Translations under genes and position numbers: made by a program
The notes under the pieces: model-generated
Told to the model about the DNA's origin: nothing
The model's input: only the letters and a program-made list of their open reading frames with translations
The model's database searches: none
Shown here: one piece after another, positions 1-13,500 of the stretch
Layout: the number at the start of each line of letters is the position of its first letter
How positions within the stretch are numbered: the first letter of the stretch is position 1
DNA from: Ditylenchus dipsaci
Taxonomy: Eukaryota > Nematoda > Chromadorea > Rhabditida > Anguinidae
Length of the DNA stretch: 64,000 nucleotides
Assembly: GCA_004194705.1 (NCBI GenBank)
Contig: SADC01000868.1
Coordinates: 62,001 to 126,000 of the forward strand
Reading direction: 5' to 3'

Positions 1-189
1 CAAATCAAAATTAAATACTACTGTTTTTACTTTCTTTGAAATGGTCGTTCATTCACCGATTTGTGAGTAACTTAACTCGTCCAAACACCCGTACATTTTT
101 TTGTTGAAAAATGATCTACGTAAAGTTCTGAGTTCAACGAGGTATTGACCGCCGCTCGGCCCTACAAGTGTCAAAAAAGGCAGTTTATT

Positions 190-1188
190 CTACGCCATCT
201 TGTAAATTAAGGTACTGTCAAGGTAGGTTGAGCAAATCTTTTTCTTCATACAAGCTTTGAACTCTGTCATACACCTGAAAAATTTGTATTCAGGATCATT
301 GACTGTAACAATCGATAGATAAACCTCGTTCATTGAGTTTAAAAACTTTTTTGAATAGTTGTCTACTTCTTCTTGATTAAGATCCTCTTCAGTCTTGTTA
401 AAAATTATTGACAATAGTTGGTTCTTATTTGGTATAGTATGAGAAACTGAATTAATAATCAATTAAAAAACATTAAAATTTAACCATAAATTATTTTAAG
501 CAGCCTACCCAAACTGACAGATTTTCTAATCTAAATGATATAAAAATGGTTTTAGCAAACAATGAAAATATAATTGTTTACGAGCCAAGTATGATGGTCG
601 GCCAAAGTTTCTTGATATGCTGATCGAAAAAGCTCTGAAGCAGATTTATCAGAAGAATCTTCACGCAGACTCGTTACAAATTGTGACAAAAACTTGTTGG
701 CACGATGTAGCCCTAAAAAGTTTTATAAAAACAATCTTTTGCAAAAATGCTATTTACTGACTTAGTAAGGTTCTGGATCCATTATCGATCGGTTCAGCCT
801 TTTTCGATTGGTTTTGACCAGTTTCATTGGAGTCAAAACATTCATATAGCAACATGTTTTCAATTGTGGAATAATTTTCTGGATTTTGCAGTAATAAATT
901 CTGTAAAATTTTTCTTTTTTCGGTCACATCACTCTCGACAAAACTGAATACGACGCCTAGCATAGAAAAAAGCCTGAAAATCAATTTTTTAAATATTCAA
1001 GCCAAGTGTAAGACTTACCTTGAAAGTTCTTCGAATGCATGCAAATATTTAGTCAAATTTACATCTCTTGTACCCACTAAACCTTCTTCAAAATGATTGG
1101 TAACATTCAATATGCTGAAGGTACCAAGCTCCATGAGGTAGTTTCGCCCTAGTTGAAATTTCTGAGGAATAAAGTCCGAAACAAATTC
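190..1188 (-). CDS. CPTP: Ceramide-1-phosphate transfer protein-like (GLTP fold), multi-exon
   Basis: Cytosolic lipid carrier of the glycolipid transfer protein fold; the known CPTP moves ceramide-1-phosphate between membranes. Minus-strand exons read 1188-1019, 973-762, 712-582 and about 450-190. The first carries FEEGLVGTRDVNLTKYLHAF. The second carries LFSMLGVVFSFVESDV and ends at GSRTLL. The third opens RLHRANKFLSQF and continues to YQETLADHHTWL. The last contains SHTIPNKNQLLSIIF and ends at the stop at 190-192. The exon 2 to exon 3 join rebuilds an Arg codon and gives GSRTLLRLHRA, the family's usual helix. The first introns are only 45-50 nt. The join into the last exon is uncertain by a nucleotide or two, and the initiator exon upstream of 1188 was not found. 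Total length of about 250 residues fits the family (about 210-230). The ligand class (ceramide-1-phosphate versus glycolipid) is inferred from overall resemblance. Confidence 0.82.
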
Positions 1189-1199
1189 CTTTTTACAGA

Positions 1200-2880
1200 A
1201 TAAATTTATTGTCTATTCAAAAAATTTAGATTTTCGTTCGAACTAACATTTTATTTTACGCACACTTTCAAAAACCATTATGTAATGGTCCTTGGATTTA
1301 CTGTAATATCGAATTTACAGGGTTTAATTTACTGTAACAACTATAAAACGTTAAAACAGTATAAAAAAACTGTAAATAAAAATACAGATTTTTTCAGCAA
1401 AAACAAAATTATCAACCCGGCGCTGTGGCAAAACTTTTCAATGGAGGCGCTCGGCGCTGAAACAACACTGGTTATAACACTTCAGGCGTATAATTTCGAA
1501 AATTCAAAGATTTACGTATTACAAGAAAGTAAGTTTTTGGCTCAGATTGGTCAATCTAAATACGTGAATCTAGTAATTTTTGAAATTATATACTTAAGTG
1601 TTATTCTCATCAGCAAGCTGAGATTCGGGGCTACATAATGGTGTAAAAATAAAAATCAAGTTATGTTAAAAATAAGGTAGAAAATTCAAATTCAATAATG
1701 AGGCGCCAGATTTACGACGCCATGTTGTCAATCAACCAACACTAAGTCGAGAGTCGACTGTGTTTCTTATTCACAATCCTTGAGAGTCACTATTTTTTCT
1801 TGAGACTTTTCATTTTTTTTAACCAATCAAAGATTAATATTTGTTGCAGCGCTCTCTTATAGTAATACCTCGTTCATTTAGTCCGTATTTAATTCAATTT
1901 ACAACCAGTTGAGCACTTATTTAATGCCATTTTTTTTCTGTTATGATGTACTTACCACATCCACGCTCGAATTACTTTTCAATAATGGACAAATTAAGAT
2001 GTTTTCCGGCTACAAATTTGTTTTGTTATCCTCCTCTAATTTCGTACGCTTGCTCCTCTGCCAATTTTCTTCTTACTATGACAACCGTCGCCGGATTATT
2101 CTTGTTAAGGGAGTGATTCCTTTAAGGCCTCAAAGAGAAAGGAAGTGCTTAGACTGCTGCGGCTGGCTTCTTTCCCGCAAGCCATCCTGATTCGGCAGAA
2201 AGGAGATTAATGCTAAACAACACTTTAATTTCTCAACACCCTGAAAACATGTATTTTCATTTGTGTGCAAATCCAAATTAATTGCCTTACTATAATGTCT
2301 TGTGGTTAATGACAACGGCCTTTTACTTTTTGCTACAAAATTTACAGAACTTTTTTGTGTATTAAACTAAGTAGGATGAAATAAGATTTTGGGGTTGTTT
2401 ATTATTTTATTGAATTGGAAGAAACTTTGGATAAAGTTTGGATAAAACAATACAGAGTTAGAAGTTACTTTAGAAGTTCTGTCATTTTTATTGTAGAACT
2501 GTCACCTTTTTTGTTTTAATTTTATAGGAAATCTGGCACCCTTTGTTGTAAATCTGACACCTTTTAGAATACCAAAGTACTTAATAGGAAACCTTTCCGG
2601 AAATATGACATCTCAGCAGCTTGAGGCAGCATAAGTTAGCAGTTAATATCATGTTCTCTAACCAGTTTTCAAAAAAATTACAAAAATTTGCAAAAAGGTG
2701 TTGATTTTCTAGAAAAAAGTTAGAAACCAAAAAACACGTTGTTGAACCAGCGAGTTGCATGATTGATAGTATATTTGCGGTAATCGAGTTGCAACATGAT
2801 TGATACGTGTCCTGATTTTTCAGATTTGTCCTAATTTGATGTCCATAAACCACCTAAAACTGATTTTTTTATTAGGGTTG
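1200..2880. other. AT-rich stretch without a recognisable gene
   Basis: Open frames here (for example 1285-1638 plus and 2581-2853 minus) show no family motif, no convincing splice structure and AT-driven composition. The promoter and first exon of the minus-strand lipid-transfer gene should lie in the left part. From about 2880 to 3005 short repeats of a GGTCATTTGACC-like motif occur in both orientations, probably a small degraded palindromic element. Confidence 0.4.
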
Positions 2881-3081
2881 TGGAATTGAACGGGTTCTCG
2901 GTCATTTGACCTGTCAAATAACCGGGCATTAGGTCAATTTCACTAGAATTTGGTCATTTTGACCGGTTAAATGACCTAATTATAAATGACCGGCGATTTC
3001 ACAACTATATTTTTTTTATCAATATTGATATATATTGTATTTAAAGATTAAGGAAACGTCTGATTTTAGAGAAAATGTGAC

Positions 3082-3797
3082 CCTAGTAGCGAATACACCC
3101 CCCCCCCAACAAATTTTTTTTTCAAAATCAGGTTTCAACCATTTCTAAGTAATTCTTATGCGCTGAAAACGATAAAAAAGGTGTTTTCAGGCATTTTCTG
3201 ACCTAAAAAGTTGATTTTTGAAAAAAAAATTTTTGACCGAAATTCGACTTTTTGCCTTGGGGACCAAGGTATTCTACCTCGTTTTGTCACTGGAGCTAGG
3301 CAAAAAGAGTCTCCACATGCATTTTATGATCAAGAGTCCCGCTCGAAATTATGTCTAAGGTATGTGGGTGCGCGCACCTCTAACCAACCAAGCCCCTGCG
3401 ACCCCTTCGGGGGCGCATTGGGCTTGGTTGCTTGGGGTTGAGATGCGCATACCCACATACCTTAGACACAAATCACTCGAAAGTGACTCTGGATGCATGA
3501 AAAAAACATGCATACCAGAGTTTCTTTATGCGGTAGGCCCCAGCTAACAAAACTATGTTCAAATTCCATCTTTTAGGACTCTAGGTATCATTTTCAGGTG
3601 GTTTTCCTTGGTCCCCAAGGCAAAAAGTCGAATTTCGGTCAAAAAATTTTTTTCCAACAATCAACTTTTTAGGTCAGAAAATGCCCGAAAACACCTTTTT
3701 TATCGTTTTCAGCGCATAAGAATTACTTAGAAATGGTTAAAACCTGATTTTGAAAAAAAAAATTGTTGGGGGGGGGGGGGTATTTGCTACTAGCGCC
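3082..3797. mobile_element. Poly-C/poly-G capped palindromic MITE
   Basis: Left end reads CTAGTAGCGAATACACCCC and the right end is its reverse complement with a run of G then TATTTGCTACTAGCG. About 190 nt of each arm pairs almost perfectly, including a CCTTGGGGACCAAGG box. The middle (about 3395-3545) carries a separate module with AAGCCCCTGCGACCCC and a GTGACTCTGGATGCATG core that recurs at 9290-9400, 16250-16440 and 52770-52850. No coding capacity; non-autonomous DNA element. Confidence 0.75.
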
Positions 3798-3865
3798 GAA
3801 AATGTCTATATTCTAGTTTTTGGAGATAAAAACCCTGAGTTACAAGGAAGTTATGACTCTTTGAA

Positions 3866-4210
3866 GCTAATACGGGGTTATTTAAGAAATTCTAACACTT
3901 TTAAACAGCCATAACTTTCTGTAAGGGTCGTTTTTTTGAAAATCTTTTTAAAGTTTTATTCAGTCTTCGATGACAATTTTTTTGGTATATAAAGTCAAAA
4001 ACTCGATTTTTGCTTGGCCCCTCTGTAGTTTCGGTGCTGGTCTGTGTACTGCCTCTGGACGCGGGGCCAAGCGAAAATCGATTTTTTTGACTTTATATTC
4101 CGAAAAAGTTTTCATCAAAAACGAGTGGAATTATATGAACAGATTTAAAAAACCGACCTATACAGAAAGCTATGGCTGTTTTAAAGTGTTCGAATTCCTT
4201 GAATAACCCT
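3866..4210. repeat. Long inverted repeat (fold-back)
   Basis: Arms of about 150 nt pair around a GC-rich loop near 4020-4065, where GCTTGGCCCC mirrors GGGGCCAAGC. The outer arms pair AGCCATAACTTTCTG with CAGAAAGCTATGGCT. Arms have diverged somewhat, so this is an older insertion. No open frame of interest. Confidence 0.7.
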
Positions 4211-4501
4211 CTACATTGTAGTGAGGATCTTGTATTGAAATTGATTGAGAAAAGCTATGTATTTCTTACTGTCCGTGCTTTTAATTTTTAATTGCACTTT
4301 TTGTCGCATTTCAAAGCCACACGAACATTAATTGACATCAAGTCTCTTTTCTCGGCTGCCTTCTAATCTCTTCTCCTGTGAGCCAATCTCAATTATTTAT
4401 GTAAATGTTTGTGCACCACCGATTACATAGATAATGTGACTCCTACGACATTGCTTTTTTAATTAAAAAATCGATTATTGCTATGCCAATTTTTATTAGC
4501 T

Positions 4502-4525
4502 CAACTTTTCAGCCGCAGACAAATG
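4502..4525 (+). promoter_or_regulatory. Possible spliced-leader acceptor before the ankyrin gene ATG
   Basis: An AACTTTTCAG acceptor lies about 10 nt upstream of the ATG at 4523 that opens MSTTRESSTETADR, in frame with the next exon if a weak donor is used. A strong acceptor this close to a start codon with no obvious upstream exon is what a trans-splice site looks like. An ordinary 5' UTR intron is the alternative. Confidence 0.3.
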
Positions 4526-7500
4526 AGCACCACAAGAGAGAGCTCTACTGAAACTGCTGATCGGTCATTTTTAATATTAACTGGTCTTTGTAAATAAGTA
4601 ACCCCACTTTTTAGCTACACATTTGGCTACTCTACTGAGCTGTCCAACCATGAGTCTTCGTTGTGCACAGCTAAGCGGCTGCGTCAAAGACTCCAAAGAC
4701 AGCAGTCCGGACAAAGTGGACGTCGTTACACGGGTCATCACCGTCATTTCACTGTTTTTACTGACTATCTTGTTGGATTTAGGGAGAGCAGTGCAGGTAG
4801 CAGTGTGGTCGGAACACCTACAGAATCCGGAAGGTGCTTCACATTTACAGCTGCCCAGCGCATACTGACCAGGACAGAGGAGAGAAAACCATCTGTCAAC
4901 CAAAACCTGACAGAAATGCTCCTAGATGTGAGTTGATTCCAGGGGCAATTTTTCAACAGAGAATAAGCCTTTTAATTATCTGAAAAGCATTTTTTCGCTT
5001 AGAACTAGGTATTTGAAAATGCAAATTAAACAAGCGTTTGACAAGATGAAATTTCATTTAGCTGTTCTTTCTAGTCATGGTGACATATTTTGCTTCTTGA
5101 CTTTGAGTTAGAAAAACTAAACGACGTGTTTTCATTTTCTTCTTTCACGGATGGTTTTTTGCGTTTATTTTTTAATCACATAGAACATTAAATTTTAAAC
5201 ATTTATTAATTTACGCATCTCTAAAATAATCTTCAGTATCGACATTGTGCTTTTTCGCATTGTGTTTTCACTTAATATTTTGTAAATTTGTAAATGACCC
5301 GTAGGCAATTCACCATCCAAACTATAAGCAGTAAAATTAGTGAACAATTTGGTGCCAACAGGATATGTAAAAAATTAAGAAAATTATTTACTGGAAACTT
5401 TCCGGGAACTTCCCAAAACGCTAAAAAATCTCTCTGGTCTATTTTTTGTGAGTTCAGCGAAATAGAAATTTTTGTTCTATTCTAGAATCGGGTGCCAAAA
5501 ATCAGGCGGACCAAGCTGTTTTTGGCACCCGATTCTAGAATAGAACCAGAATTTTCTTGTGTCCTGAACAGCAAACAAAGCAAAATTCAAAAGCATTGCA
5601 AAATGTACCAATTGCCAATTTTCCAATAAGTAAGATGGAAATTTTCCGGAAATTTATTTGTTCGACGACTCAGACATATTTACCTGAAAATTGTTATGTT
5701 CATTTGCTTTTTTACAAGAAATTATCAAAAACAATTAAATAAATAACATTTCAATTTTTTGTACGGAAAATACCCAGAAACTTATTTTTTTTCGTTAAAA
5801 ATAATATTTACCGTATTCACTCTAATAAACGCCCAACCTTAAGGACCTATATCTCAGTTTAAAAAAATTATTTTGCAAATCTGTTTTTTGCGTTTTCTTA
5901 GTTGTAGAAAAAAGCGCCTCAGCCTTTTTCTAGATTTTTATGTGAGGTCTCGAACTCTTTGTAGAGTGGCCGACAAGTCGAGGTTCGAGTTTGGAAGGTT
6001 TGAGTTTTGGTGTGACTGTTCCCCTTCGCCTTTGCCAACAATTTATTTAATTTCAAAGAAAACTGAAATTTTCAACAAAATTCAAATTCGCCACCAAGTG
6101 GCAAAAAGGACAGAAAGTGAGGGTAGACTAGGTGAGAAACAACACAACAAAAAACGGAAGCCTTGATCAAGATGGGGATAAACTTAACGGGGTTGAGGTT
6201 CTAGGATTCGCCACAAAAAAACTGGCCGTGGTTTCTGGAAGCCGCCCTTTGCAGCCTAAAAAATTATCTTCAGAGTACTCCAAAAAATCCAGCCAAACCA
6301 AAAAAAGGGAAAAAAAACCAGACTGACTTTACTCTTCCAGATCTTAGCTATCGCAAAAAGGGGCTGGCGTTTGGACTTAAAAAGCAGGCTGGTTGTGAAA
6401 GTCTTTTTGTGCTGCTGTATCACTGTGAATCACCCTTGTTATTTTTAATAGAGTGTTTTATTTTTTGTTTACGAAACATTAGCAGGCGCACTTCCTAACA
6501 AAGAAGAGTAGAGGGGCAGCCAAAGCAGCTAATATGCATCTGTGAAACAGCCGACATTGATAGCCATAAAACTTTTTTAGTAAGTTAAAATTTGAAAAAC
6601 AGCCAAAAAAGTCCAAATAGTAAAAACCGAACCCAAAAGTGGTGCCAAACAGGTCAAGAAGTTTAACAATTGCAGCTTTAGAAAGCAAAAATTAGTAACA
6701 TGCAACACTTTGTTTCTTTCAATGCCGCTGGCCCATTCGCGATCGCGACATTAGTTACCACGAGTTTACCTGATTCCACTTTTTAAATCTCTAAATCGAA
6801 ATATTTTTTTCCGATTTTTTAAGGGTTGAAAAATAAACGCCCATGGGCGATTAAAAGAGTGAATACGGTAACTACATAACATTAGATTACATGATTTAGG
6901 GATTTTTACACTTTTTTTACGAATTTGGATCAAAATTTCGAGTCAGAAAATAAAATTTTAAACTCCATGATATGTCTTCTTTTTTGGTCAAATAGTGACC
7001 TTTCAGTCGGGATGACATCCAGTTAATGGCCGAATTCGCGTTTATTGGCCTTGTAGTTGTTGACAGCTAGAGTGTGCCATGCTAGCTTGTAATAAATATC
7101 TTTCCCTTTTTATGACTAACTAAGCTCGTATTTGTAGGCAACAAAGGATTTTGACTTGTTCATTAGCATTGTTGCTTGTTTATATGTTCATGATATACAT
7201 TATGTCGTTATTACTGCTGCTCCTGCAAATTAATTCAGCAGTTATGTTTGTGACAGCTTTGAGCAGTAGCTATAAATGACCAAAAATCTACCAAATCCAC
7301 TAACTAGCTTCAATGGTCAAGTTTTTACATGTATTCAGGCTATACATCTGGATGACGTCCAACTAGTGGATCGACTACTTCTCACACACTCAACAAACAA
7401 GATTCTTTCTTCTTCTCCAAGCATAGGCAGCACAAACACGTTTACTGGTAATTTAGTTTTAGCTTTTGTCCTTCCTTGTATTTTAAGGCAGTGGGTGGGT

Positions 7501-10500
7501 GCCTTGACCATATTATGGGTGAAATAATGACCGAAGCCAGTGACATTAAACATGGTTATAGATAGAGTTGTATAATTGTCCGGGTAGTCGAACAATTGTC
7601 CGAAATTTGAAAAAGAAACACTTTTTAGACAGACAGCAGTGTTCCTGACTCAAAATTTAAAAAAAAACATTTTTAGTTTTTTTGTCAAAATTGCCATTTT
7701 ATCCAGTGCTTGTTGAGTTTCAAACACTGAAAAGAAGATTTTGGCGTGAAATCTTAATAATTATTCATCAATCTGGGAAATTTCTCGGTTTTGATAAATC
7801 TTTGAAAAGCAAAAAAATTCAAGAACCTTAATGCAGTATAAGAAAAATTTGAATTTGGTGCACGCCATTTTGCAAAACTTTCACTATATATTTTCCCTAT
7901 AGATTTGGCTCAACGACGCCACGGGGCTGGCACAACTCATCGAAGGTCTAATGCTTCGAGTGCCTCCACCTATTCAGGTGGAAGATCTAACTGTGCTTTA
8001 GCTAACACTCTGGTAAAAATTTTCTTTATAATTTCAAGTAAAATGTCTGTTAGTATTATTTTTAGCACATGGCTGTTGCACACAAGCAACGAAGCATCGT
8101 AGAATTATTGCTCAAATCAGGGTATGACCCTAATCAGGTGGCCGCTTGTCAATGCAAAGGTGCTTGCATTACTTCTGGCAACATTCCGTTGTCTTCAGTG
8201 ATACCAAGGTTTGTTAGTCTTTTTGACCCTACTATAGAATACCCCCCCCCCAAAAATCCGACCTTTTAAAACTTAAGTAAAAAGTACCCAAATATATGTC
8301 CCAGACCCCGGAAAATGTGCGCAAACTCTTCATTAGTCACAACTTCCGTACGCTGGCCTACCCCCAAGCCTAAGGGCTAAGCCTAAACTTGTTGTTTGCA
8401 AGGGTAGTTACAGCGATTTTATAAGGTCGGATTTTGGGGGGGGGGGTATTCTATAGTAGCGCCGTCTTTTTAATAGTTTGCACAAGAATGCTTGTTTATA
8501 GAAATCATTCTTCCCAGCCTGAAATGTACCGAAAAGTTTCCTGCTCAATAAAATAAAAAATAGCTAACGTTTATAGATGTGGTATTTGCTCCCATCTTAG
8601 AATCATCTCTATCATTGACCACAGTCCATTGGCTGTCGCGGTAAAAAATAAAAAATAAATTAAATAAAAAAGTTGAAAAAAACTTCAGATTCAAGCACAA
8701 AGTCCTGAAATGATAACTTTGCTGGTGAATTATGGGGCAGATGTAAATGCGACAGATGAGGTAACACCACCACTATTGATATTTTGGCCCTATTGAAAAA
8801 TCCAGCCCATTTTGGCTTTGGGGCTCCCTTTTGTTTTTAATAGCTTAGACGCAGGGGTATGCCAGCCAACGTATGCCAGCATGCGTTAATATGGACTCAA
8901 ACATGGTTTTCTTACTTTTTGTAGTTCGGGGAACACGCTTGCGTCTTGCATTCTTACTTTGTCGTATTGTTTGAGCTATGCTAAACTATAAATAAAATGT
9001 TTCACTAATCTTCTATGGACGACTTACAAAAAAATTTAGTACCAAAAATAATTTATTTAGTGCAAGAAACTATAGATTCAGAGGCGGAAACGGCTAAAGT
9101 ATAGTATAGCAACTTCTCGCGAAACGTAGTTTTAACTACTTTTATGTGTTTTTGGACCTAAAACGTGTAGAAAACATGTTTCTAGGTGAGGGACGACACT
9201 TTCCGAAAATTTTTTTGACTAAATTTTGACTTTTTGCATTGGGGGACCAATGTAATTCAACCTAAGACGATACTCGTATACCCCAAAGACATGATTTGAA
9301 CACAGTTTTGATAACTAGGACCTACCGCATAAATAAATTCTGGTATGCATACATTTTATGCATCCAGAGTCACTTTCGAGTGATTGGTTCCAACGAAAAG
9401 TAGTTTAAACAACTTCTTGTGAGGAGTTGCTATACTATACTACGGCCACATAAACTATTATAGCCCTTTCAATTTAGGGACACGGACATTTCACTCTCTG
9501 CGACATTTCACTCTCCGGACATTTTACTCTCAGGGACACTTCACTCTCTGGGACCTTTCACTCTTGAAATCATTAAGAAAATTCAAAATGAAAATCAAGC
9601 AACAGTTGTGTTTAAAAATATGCAGGAACCCGAGTTTTAAAATTTTATATGTTCCATAGAAAACCAGTGCCAAGATATTGCCCAGGTATCGGTACTCAGG
9701 TAGAACTGCTTATGTAGTAGTACTCAGATAGTAGTAGCCATGCAGTAGTACCACTGTGTTGAACTACTTAAAGTGATGATCAGGTCGCGATATTCAAACA
9801 ATGTAACTCAGGTGGGGCTACTCAGGTGAAAGTACGCAGGATGTGGTATATCAGATCTGGTATATTAGACCATTTTTTGAAGTGAATCAGACCATATTGG
9901 AAGGTGAACCAGATCATCTGTGTTGTAATGTTGTAATGTAGGTTTCGAACCCTCTAAGCTACGCGCGCACTTTGTGACCTAATCGTAATAATCATATGTA
10001 ACAATCTGAGTAGATGCATCAGTATCAACCTTTCAAGGGCCAACGATTTGTTTAATTTCTATTATTTGCAATGTGGAGTGTGCTGGTCTTGACCTCGAAT
10101 GATCTTATGTCGATAAATCTCAAAAGACCCGAAAATATATTAATAATTAATAATAAATTTCAAAATTTTGGATCTTAGAGGTAGACACCGATTAGAGCAG
10201 GTACTAGACCATATACCGTCACGTACCCTATAAATTATCCTGGAGAGTGAAGTGTCCCAGAGAGTGAAATGTCACGTACCCTTCAATTTACGACTTTTGA
10301 AAAAAAAAATATTTGGAACGACTTTTTCCCACTTTTTTCGGATTTCGATCATCAGTACTTTTTCTCTTCAGATTTTTGACTTTGAAAACCTATAAGTTTC
10401 GATTTTCGTTTCGATATTTTTCTAGTTTCTACGCATCCTTGTCATGGACCCTGCGTCTAAGCACAAACAAGGAAAACAACATTGGGACTATTAAAAAACG

Positions 10501-13500
10501 GGCAGGATTGAACAATAGGGGCACTATTTAAAAGCTTTTCTTATTTTATTTAAACATCAGGATGGGAACAGTCCTCGTAAGTTTAAGATTTAGCTGTGCT
10601 TTTAGCAAATTTATATTTAAGTAATGCTGGCTGTTCGAGAATCTCCACTGAGCTGGGCAACATTGCACATGCTCATACTCTTTGGTGCTAGGTAGCTTAA
10701 CAAATCTAGGCTATAACTGTACCTTTAACTTCTTGTACCTTTAGGATCAGGCAAAAGAATACCAGAGGCATATGTCCACTGGACCTAGCTCCAGAAATTG
10801 ATAAACTTCAAGAGACGTGTGTAGAGAACATGTTCCAAGCAGCCTGTGCTCCTCCTGTCACTGCTGCCAGTTTGGGTGTGCCAGGTGCCAATGAAGACTC
10901 TTTGAGTGTGAGTCAGCCGAGCACTCATGAAAGAGTAGAGTTAGAGTTACTTTTTTGAATTCTATTAGTGATGAGGTTTAGGTGGTCAGGACGGCAGCAT
11001 TAATCCACCCTTCCAAACACTCCAAAAAAGTTCACGCAGATGCAGGTAGTATTTGACCGTTTTATGTTGATATTATTGTTAAAATGGAGATTGTGCATAG
11101 AATCCCTGCTGTTCCTGCCATCCAACTTTGGCAGTCTGATAGAATCCAATTCAATAATCAAAAATCTAAAGCGCCTTTGTCACCCCGCAACTCAACTGCC
11201 CCTTCAGTCAGCACTGTGTCTATGGTAAATTTGGAGTTTTAGTCAAATTTTGAAATGTTAACATTGAAAAGTCTAGCTTGACAGCTTGTCGGTCAAGGAA
11301 AAAGATCCTCGTCGAAAATCATTTGTTTCACTACAACTGCACAGACGAACAAAAACGCCTAAAGAATGTAGGTTTGCTTATTCCAATTTATGGAGTATAT
11401 ACTTTTGGTCACAGAAGTGACATTAATCACTGTTTGATTAAACAAAAAAGACTTATGTCAACTACATTTCATAGACACGGCGCCAAGATTTTATTTACGG
11501 CTGTAACTAAAATGCGCCCTCAAAAGTCTTAATTTCACTCATAAATTACTTATTTCGTCAGTAATTTTAAATTTATATTGGAATGCCGCGATTCATCGGT
11601 AAATTTGAACTAACCGGTGAAAAAAATAACTTGTGAAAAAAATAAATTTACTGGTAAAAGACAGTAATTAAGTGGGGTAATTTAGTATTTTAATTAAAAA
11701 TTTAAATTTACTGCCGGAAAAAAATTTACGGGTTAGATGAGCTTTTTACTTATTGGGCACCGGTGCCATTTTTTTGACAAGTAGCTATAACTTTGAAAGC
11801 TTTAAGCTCCATTATTTGACAATGTGAGCTGGGATCAAGCTTGGGAGATGTTGCAGAAAATGGTAATTTGTCTTTTTGGGTTCATAAAAAATCATTGATT
11901 TGTAGGCTTGCAATCCGGAATGTATTGAGCTAATCATGGTATTACAAACCAAAATAAATTATTTGACTAGTTTTTTTTAATTCAGCGATTTATTCTTAAA
12001 TCTTGTTCTCAATTGGATGACTCAGTGCTGAGTGAAAAGGATGCAATGGACAGTAATCTAGGCGGTCTCCTGCATCAAATTATTTTGACTGCTATTGGTG
12101 AATACCAGCAAAGCACACCCACATATCAAAGAGCCAACAAAAAAAAGCTTATTGGGACTTTAGCTTCTTTGGTTAACTTCTGCTATTTGTGTTTGCAGAA
12201 AAGTAACTGTCGCCAATTTTCAACGCTTTCGACACTAAACAAAGTAATTTTTCTTTCACTTTTTTGAGCTAAACTAGAATGTACATTCACATTTCTAAGT
12301 ATTAATAAACTACCGAATTCCTCTAATAAGCTCGCATGCGCGCTTATTTTTCGTTGTGTTGTCGTATTAATCGTCTATTGTCTCACGACCATTTATCACT
12401 GCACACAGTCGTCAGTTGTTAGTGGATAAAGAATAAAGCTAGTTGTGTGTCTTCTCTCTCTCCTGCTGTGTTCAATCTCTTTTCTTTCCTTCCGCTAGGA
12501 CTCAACAGTGGCGCAGTCGCAAATGAATGTTAATGAACTCAAAACTCTGGTGGCTCAGCAATCAGCAGCGTTGTCTCAAGTGATGGAGATGTTCCAACAG
12601 CAGCAGCAACGAAATGGTGGTGGTGGCAACAATCCTCAGCCTACTCTTCCGTCTATCTCTACCTTGCCTCAATTGACAGATATGGAAATCTTCGCAGCTG
12701 ATGACAGTGATCCTTCGAAGTTCAACAACTGGACACAGAGCTTCACCTTCTCTCTGGAATGCACAGCTCTGTCTATGGATGACCAACCACGTGTGAAACT
12801 TCTCACGACCAAGCTATCGTCCGACGCCTTCTCCGAACATAAGAAAAGCTGCCTTCCAACTGATGTGGTGGATTTCAACTATGCCGCAACTGTCAGCAAG
12901 CTCCCAAAGCTCTTCTCTTTGCTCTCTAGTCATTGGTGGCTACGAATGCCTCCGAATCGCCAAGGATGAATCTGAGGACTTCCGGCATTACTTCAACCGC
13001 CTGAAAGAATAGTTCCGTCTATTCAAGTTCAGTGAGCTCAAAAAAGACCAGTTCAAATGTTTAGTTCTCCTGCTTGGTCTCAAGTCTCCAAAGGATGCTG
13101 CCTTGCGAACTCGTCTCTTCCACCGCCTCAATGAATTAGGAGATGCCGTCAAAATCAAAACAACTCTGGAGGAAACAATCACCTTTTGTCTACAGTCACC
13201 GAATCTAAGCACCTGGAACGCTCTCAAATTCACTCAGCCGGAATCAGTATGGTCAAAAGCTACAATCAGCAGCCTTCGAAACAAGCAGACACCCATCGCA
13301 GAAGCAGCCATCAACTCCATGCATTCGTTGTGGTCAATTGCATTGGTCCAGTGAATGCCAGTTCCGAAATCATCAATGTTCCAAGTGTCAACGAATGGGG
13401 CATCTGGAAAAGCAATGTGAAGCCTTCCGCCAATACAAGCCAAAGTGTAAGAGAATCCGCAAAATCAATTCTCTGGTGGTGCCATCCGTACAAATCAAAA

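Noticed and set aside
1285..1638. 117-codon plus-strand open frame
   Set aside because: AT-rich composition, no family motif, no splice context, and repeated TTTACTGTAA-like sequence. Not convincing as a gene.
4577..4956. Long minus-strand open frames opposite the ankyrin-gene exon
   Set aside because: The plus-strand reading has a proper acceptor and donor and joins in phase to 7339. The minus frames are shadows of it.
9940..9990. tRNA gene near GGTTTCGAACCCTC
   Set aside because: No cloverleaf could be folded around it and no A box lies at the right distance. At most a B-box-like fragment.
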